In this document: in pieces, positions 40,874 to 43,818 of the stretch
Numbering within the stretch: the stretch's first letter is position 1
Layout of the letters: each line of letters opens with the position of its first letter
Assembly: GCF_002029255.1 (NCBI RefSeq)
Contig: NZ_MZGT01000046.1
Coordinates: 1 to 43,818 of the forward strand
Length of the DNA: 43,818 nt
From: Clostridium chromiireducens
Lineage (GTDB): Bacteria > Bacillota > Clostridia > Clostridiales > Clostridiaceae
Direction: 5' to 3'
The notes under the pieces: generated by a model
Database searches by the model: none
Told to the model about the DNA's origin: nothing
The model's input: only the letters and a program-made list of their open reading frames with translations
Position numbers and translations under genes: made by a program

Positions 40874-40985
40874 ATGTAGACATATCCACTGGTAAGAAGT
40901 GTTGCTGATTTTTTAGTTCAGTAGTTAGCGGAAACATATGAGCAGTAAAATTTGTGCGTTTTGGTAGCTTGCAGGAATATGCCCA

Positions 40986-41537
40986 TTATTTTTTAGAATA
41001 AGGCGTTATCCCATTTTTATATAGGGTATCTACTAACTTGAAAAATTCTTCTGAGGATAAATCCTTTTCTTGCTTGATCCAAAGGCGAAATAAGGAAAGG
41101 GATGTTGATATATAAAACTCAATCAAGTATGGCTTTAAGAAATCATATTCTTGAAAGTTCAACTCCAATCCATCAAAGGGAATTTCTCTTTTCAAACGCT
41201 CTAAAAAATGAACACTTCCATAGTCACCCAAGAGAGCCTTGAGAACTGATATAAGCTTGCTATTTTCTATACAATTAAGTGCACTTTGAATGGAAGCCGT
41301 AGATGTTTTCATATTTGTCAATTCCTCTTTTATGTAGCTCAATAAATCACTTTCAACAGAGTCTAATAATTCGTAAATATCAGCGAAGTGTTGATAAAAT
41401 GTGCTACGGTTATAGCCTGCTTTATTGGCAATATCTTGAACCGAGATTTTTTCAATGGGCTTTTGATTATATAACTCACAAAAAGCATCTATAAACGCCT
41501 GCCTTGTTTTTTCTGTAATTTCGGGTTGCTTTTTCAT
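40986..41537 (-). CDS. TetR-family regulator
   Basis: 183 residues with a TetR HTH (KTRQAFIDAFCELYNQKPIEKISVQDIANKAGYNRSTFYQHFADIYELLDSVE) and a helical ligand domain. AGGAGGATC precedes the ATG on the minus strand. Divergent from the ketopantoate-reductase-like gene; the 150 bp between carry two inverted repeats. Likely represses itself and that gene. Confidence 0.9.
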   Translation of the reverse strand: MKKQPEITEKTRQAFIDAFCELYNQKPIEKISVQDIANKAGYNRSTFYQHFADIYELLDSVESDLLSYIKEELTNMKTSTASIQSALNCIENSKLISVLKALLGDYGSVHFLERLKREIPFDGLELNFQEYDFLKPYLIEFYISTSLSLFRLWIKQEKDLSSEEFFKLVDTLYKNGITPYSKK

Positions 41538-41562
41538 TTGATCCTCCTTTTGTAAACAAAAA

Positions 41563-41642
41563 TATCAACCAACAAATAATAAAAATCTGATGGTTGATAA
41601 AGCTGTAATAACCATTTACAATTCTATTATACAACGCGTTGT
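41563..41642. promoter_or_regulatory. Divergent promoter region with two inverted repeats
   Basis: TATCAACC (41563-41570) and GGTTGATA (41592-41599) are inverse complements 21 bp apart. ACAACGCGTTGT (41631-41642) is a perfect 12-bp palindrome, typical of TetR operators. Confidence 0.55.
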
Positions 41643-41689
41643 TGCATAGTCAAGAGAAAATAGTATCACAATAAATAGGAGTGATTTTT

Positions 41690-42598
41690 ATGTCAGTAAA
41701 ACAAAATAGAATTTTAATTTTTGGTGCAGGCGTCATAGGGAGCATATACGCAATCAAATTCATTGAAGCAGGGATTGACGTTACTATGTTTGCACGTTCT
41801 AATAGATTTAAAACATTGAAAGAAAATGGCCTAAAATATAATGATAAAGGTGTGGTTAAATCTATAAAAGTAAATGTAATTGATACCCTTGAAAATGATG
41901 ATGTATATGATTTTATTTTCGTTACAGTTCGTTACGATCAAGCCGAATCAGCGTTGTTAGCACTAAAAGACAATCAAAGTAAAAATATTGTTACAATGAC
42001 TAATAATTCAATTGGATTTTCTTCATGGTTAGATATAGTTGGAGATAGACTTTTACCAGGTTTTCCCGGCGCTGGCGGACAGATTAAAGATGGAATATTG
42101 TATGCTCGAATTCCACCAAAGGTTTTATTTGCTACTATGTTTGGAGAAATTAATGGTTTAGAGACAGAACGTGTAAAAAAACTCACAAAACTATTTAAAA
42201 CAGCAAAACTTCCTTATACAATTAATAAGGATATGAAATCATTTCTAATAACACATTCAGTATCGGATATTGCACTGTTGGGTAGTTTATATTTTGAAAA
42301 TAAGATAATTGATGAGGAAACAGCTAGAATCAGAAAAACGGCACACAAAATAACAATCACTTTAAAAGCATATTTAAGTGCAATACAAAAAGCTGGAGTT
42401 GCTATTAATCCATCTGCATTTAAAATTGTGCTTAAATGTCCAAATTTCATTCTGGATTTTTTCTTTATGATGTGGCTACGAACTAAAATGGTAAAGGATA
42501 TGATGCTGCCGGATTATGCAAGTAGTGCAAACAACGAAACTGTACAACTAAATAACGATTTATTAAAATTGCTAAATCAAAATGATGTCATAATGTAA
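41690..42598 (+). CDS. Ketopantoate reductase-family protein (PanE/ApbA-like)
   Basis: 302 residues. The N-terminal Rossmann domain starts RILIFGAGVIGSIYAIKFIEAGIDVTMFAR (GAGVIG at 12-17) and has the ApbA pattern FIFVTVRYDQAESAL and TMTNNSIGF. The C-terminal helical domain is divergent and lacks an obvious PanE catalytic Lys/Glu set, so a role in pantothenate synthesis is doubtful; many TetR-linked family members act on other 2-oxo acids. AGGAG at 41677-41681 fits ATG 41690, not GTG 41681. Confidence 0.83.
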   Translation: MSVKQNRILIFGAGVIGSIYAIKFIEAGIDVTMFARSNRFKTLKENGLKYNDKGVVKSIKVNVIDTLENDDVYDFIFVTVRYDQAESALLALKDNQSKNIVTMTNNSIGFSSWLDIVGDRLLPGFPGAGGQIKDGILYARIPPKVLFATMFGEINGLETERVKKLTKLFKTAKLPYTINKDMKSFLITHSVSDIALLGSLYFENKIIDEETARIRKTAHKITITLKAYLSAIQKAGVAINPSAFKIVLKCPNFILDFFFMMWLRTKMVKDMMLPDYASSANNETVQLNNDLLKLLNQNDVIM

Positions 42599-42608
42599 GA
42601 ATGAAAAA

Positions 42609-42770
42609 ATGGTAAATGATATAACATATATGTGGACAGGTGAAGAATGTCTTTATATTGCTCCAGCTGATATGACTTTAATTCGAAAATGGATTCAAAA
42701 TGGCATGAAGGAACCGCCACAAGGAATGGTGTATATTAATTATAAAAAAAGACAAAAGCAACAAGGATGA
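42609..42770 (+). pseudogene. TetR-family C-terminal fragment
   Basis: 53 residues; MTLIRKWIQNGMKEPPQGM matches the last helices of TetR proteins and resembles the end of the regulator at 39933 (EKWVNSGMKESP). No HTH, no ribosome binding site. Confidence 0.55.
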
Positions 42771-42798
42771 ATAAACTTGTTACTTTTGTCTTTTTTCT
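42744..42798. terminator. Bidirectional terminator
   Basis: AAAAAAAGACAAAAG pairs with CTTTTGTCTTTTTT, extended inward by CAACAAG and CTTGTTAC. It separates the converging genes. Confidence 0.85.
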
Positions 42799-42854
42799 AT
42801 CATACATTATATATCTGCTTTCAATGTGGAGATTAGTAAATATTTATAAGTATT

Positions 42855-43703
42855 TTAATATCTATCTAATATCATTTGGGTTTTTAATTGATCTTCTGGT
42901 AATAGCCAGCCTTTTTCATTAAACAATTCTATCAATTGATCATGGCCTTCTTGTGCAGAACTTCTATCGTCAGTTTTAAAGGAAGCTTCTACTACATAGT
43001 CGTAACCACTTCCTGAAGTTGCTTTAATCTTCCAAACTTCAATATAAAATTTCTCTCCATTCCAACTACCTATAGATCTTTTGGCGTCTACAGGACCATA
43101 TATATGAGAATTTTGTAAAATAGTAGTTCCATAATTATTAGATATACTATTATTTAATTTGCCAGGGATTTTTTTTACGGCAGCTTTTATAGAATCTTTA
43201 CTAGAAGGTAAATCCATGCCAGAATAGCCTGATATGCTAACATCTTTGTCATTGGAAAAGCTAAGGGTTTGTTTATTATAACCCCAATCAACTTGAGCAT
43301 CATAATCATCTTCACTCTTATCAAAACCATCTAAAGCAGCTGTTTGAAGTGCTGAATCTATGTTTCCGTTTGCTATAGAATATCTCTTTTTATAGGTTAA
43401 TTCAAAGTCAGCATCACCTTCCATTTTTCGAAGTCTTACATCCCAACCAATATCATTAAAATCTAAATTGCTAGAATCTAAATATTCTACTGACATCTTT
43501 GTAACAGTACTTGGCATATTGAAGGTGTCCAGTACCTCTTGCTTTAATTTATTATCAGAATCTAATACTACGGAAGGATTCATATATATTTTTACCTCAT
43601 AGTTAGGGACAGCAGGAGTTACAGTTTTTCCATATGCTAATGAACAATTTAATAGAGTGAGCATTAAGGTCATCATAGAGCAAATTTTAAATTTTCTTTT
43701 CAT
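42855..43703 (-). CDS. Exported protein with CYTH-like sequence signature
   Basis: 282 residues from ATG 43703 (AGAGGTG 9 nt upstream; the frame opens earlier at 43727). A Sec signal peptide covers residues 1-25 (MKRKFKICSMMTLMLTLLNC, then SLAYGK). The mature part has YEVKIYM, then VEYLDSSNLDFNDIGWDVRLRK and ADFELTYKKR, the order of charged strands seen in CYTH (triphosphate tunnel) domains: E-x-K, R-x-R, E-x-x-x-K-x-R. The usual EXEXK motif is only partly kept. The rest (VWKIKATSGSGYDYVVEASFK) fits a further strand pair. CYTH homology is inferred from the pattern only; the function is unknown. Confidence 0.7.
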   Translation of the reverse strand: MKRKFKICSMMTLMLTLLNCSLAYGKTVTPAVPNYEVKIYMNPSVVLDSDNKLKQEVLDTFNMPSTVTKMSVEYLDSSNLDFNDIGWDVRLRKMEGDADFELTYKKRYSIANGNIDSALQTAALDGFDKSEDDYDAQVDWGYNKQTLSFSNDKDVSISGYSGMDLPSSKDSIKAAVKKIPGKLNNSISNNYGTTILQNSHIYGPVDAKRSIGSWNGEKFYIEVWKIKATSGSGYDYVVEASFKTDDRSSAQEGHDQLIELFNEKGWLLPEDQLKTQMILDRY

Positions 43704-43818
43704 TATCTTTACACCTCTAACTTTCAAAAAAATTTTGTATGAAATTAGATAATAACTTATAAACTTAGGGACGTAGCTAAAAACATAATTTAATATTTAT
43801 ATTGCAATATCTCATCTC

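Noticed and set aside
1..43818. CRISPR array, tRNA or rRNA genes
   Set aside because: No regularly spaced 24-40-bp repeat series and no tRNA- or rRNA-like sequence was seen on reading; the short repeats found occur only two or three times.

Overview
The window is low-GC, AT-rich Firmicute DNA with strong AGGAGG-type ribosome binding sites, MinD/MinE, AgrC/VirS-like and LytTR signalling genes and many TetR/AraC/LysR-type regulators. It reads as the accessory part of a Clostridium (sensu stricto) chromosome. No rRNA, tRNA or CRISPR array was seen. The first gene is cut by the left edge.

Region 1 (1-3300): a GHKL histidine kinase and a LytTR response regulator are followed by a leader with two VirR-box-like direct repeats exactly 21 bp apart. 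Behind it, on the same strand, come a 15-codon ORF, a 38-codon ORF with a very good ribosome binding site, and a minD-minE pair without minC. This looks like a peptide/division module under LytTR control and is the most unusual arrangement in the window.

Region 2 (3430-5280): a TetR repressor, a SAM methyltransferase and a small membrane protein. Three copies of the same dyad (AATGAA-N5-TTCATT) lie in front of the repressor and the methyltransferase, which supports one small regulon.

Region 3 (5352-9615): a decayed Tn3-family transposon with about 42-bp terminal inverted repeats. It holds a serine resolvase broken by one stop codon, a candidate res region, a transposase reduced to fragments, and an apparently intact cargo of 4-oxalocrotonate-tautomerase-like protein, HxlR regulator and ferredoxin-nitroreductase. 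The right end abuts a GntR gene fragment.

Region 4 (9840-21210): a run of drug-response modules. In order these are PadR with two DUF1048 proteins and a Cys-rich KTR protein, a DrrAB-like ABC exporter, TetR plus macrolide 2'-phosphotransferase, a second ABC exporter with its own TetR behind a perfect 56-bp palindrome, and an operon of two membrane-fusion proteins plus a 14-TM DHA2 efflux pump.

Region 5 (21210-23560) is mostly wreckage: fragments of GNAT, flavodoxin-type reductase and TetR genes around one intact GNAT gene.

Region 6 (23780-34890) holds regulator/enzyme pairs: SDR/AraC, aminotransferase + LysE exporter/LysR, a VanZ-like protein, PucR-type regulator/amidohydrolase, and a frameshifted MerR/SDR.

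Region 7 (35190-38115): a more GC-rich block with an AraC regulator, an iron-alcohol dehydrogenase reduced by a large internal deletion, two intact flavin reductases and a truncated LigB/DOPA-dioxygenase gene.

Region 8 (38230-43703): a carotenoid-biosynthesis (CruF/DUF422)-like membrane protein with a TTGAACGTTCAA-type operator, a TnpB fossil, TetR genes, a ketopantoate-reductase-like gene and an exported protein with CYTH-like sequence signatures.
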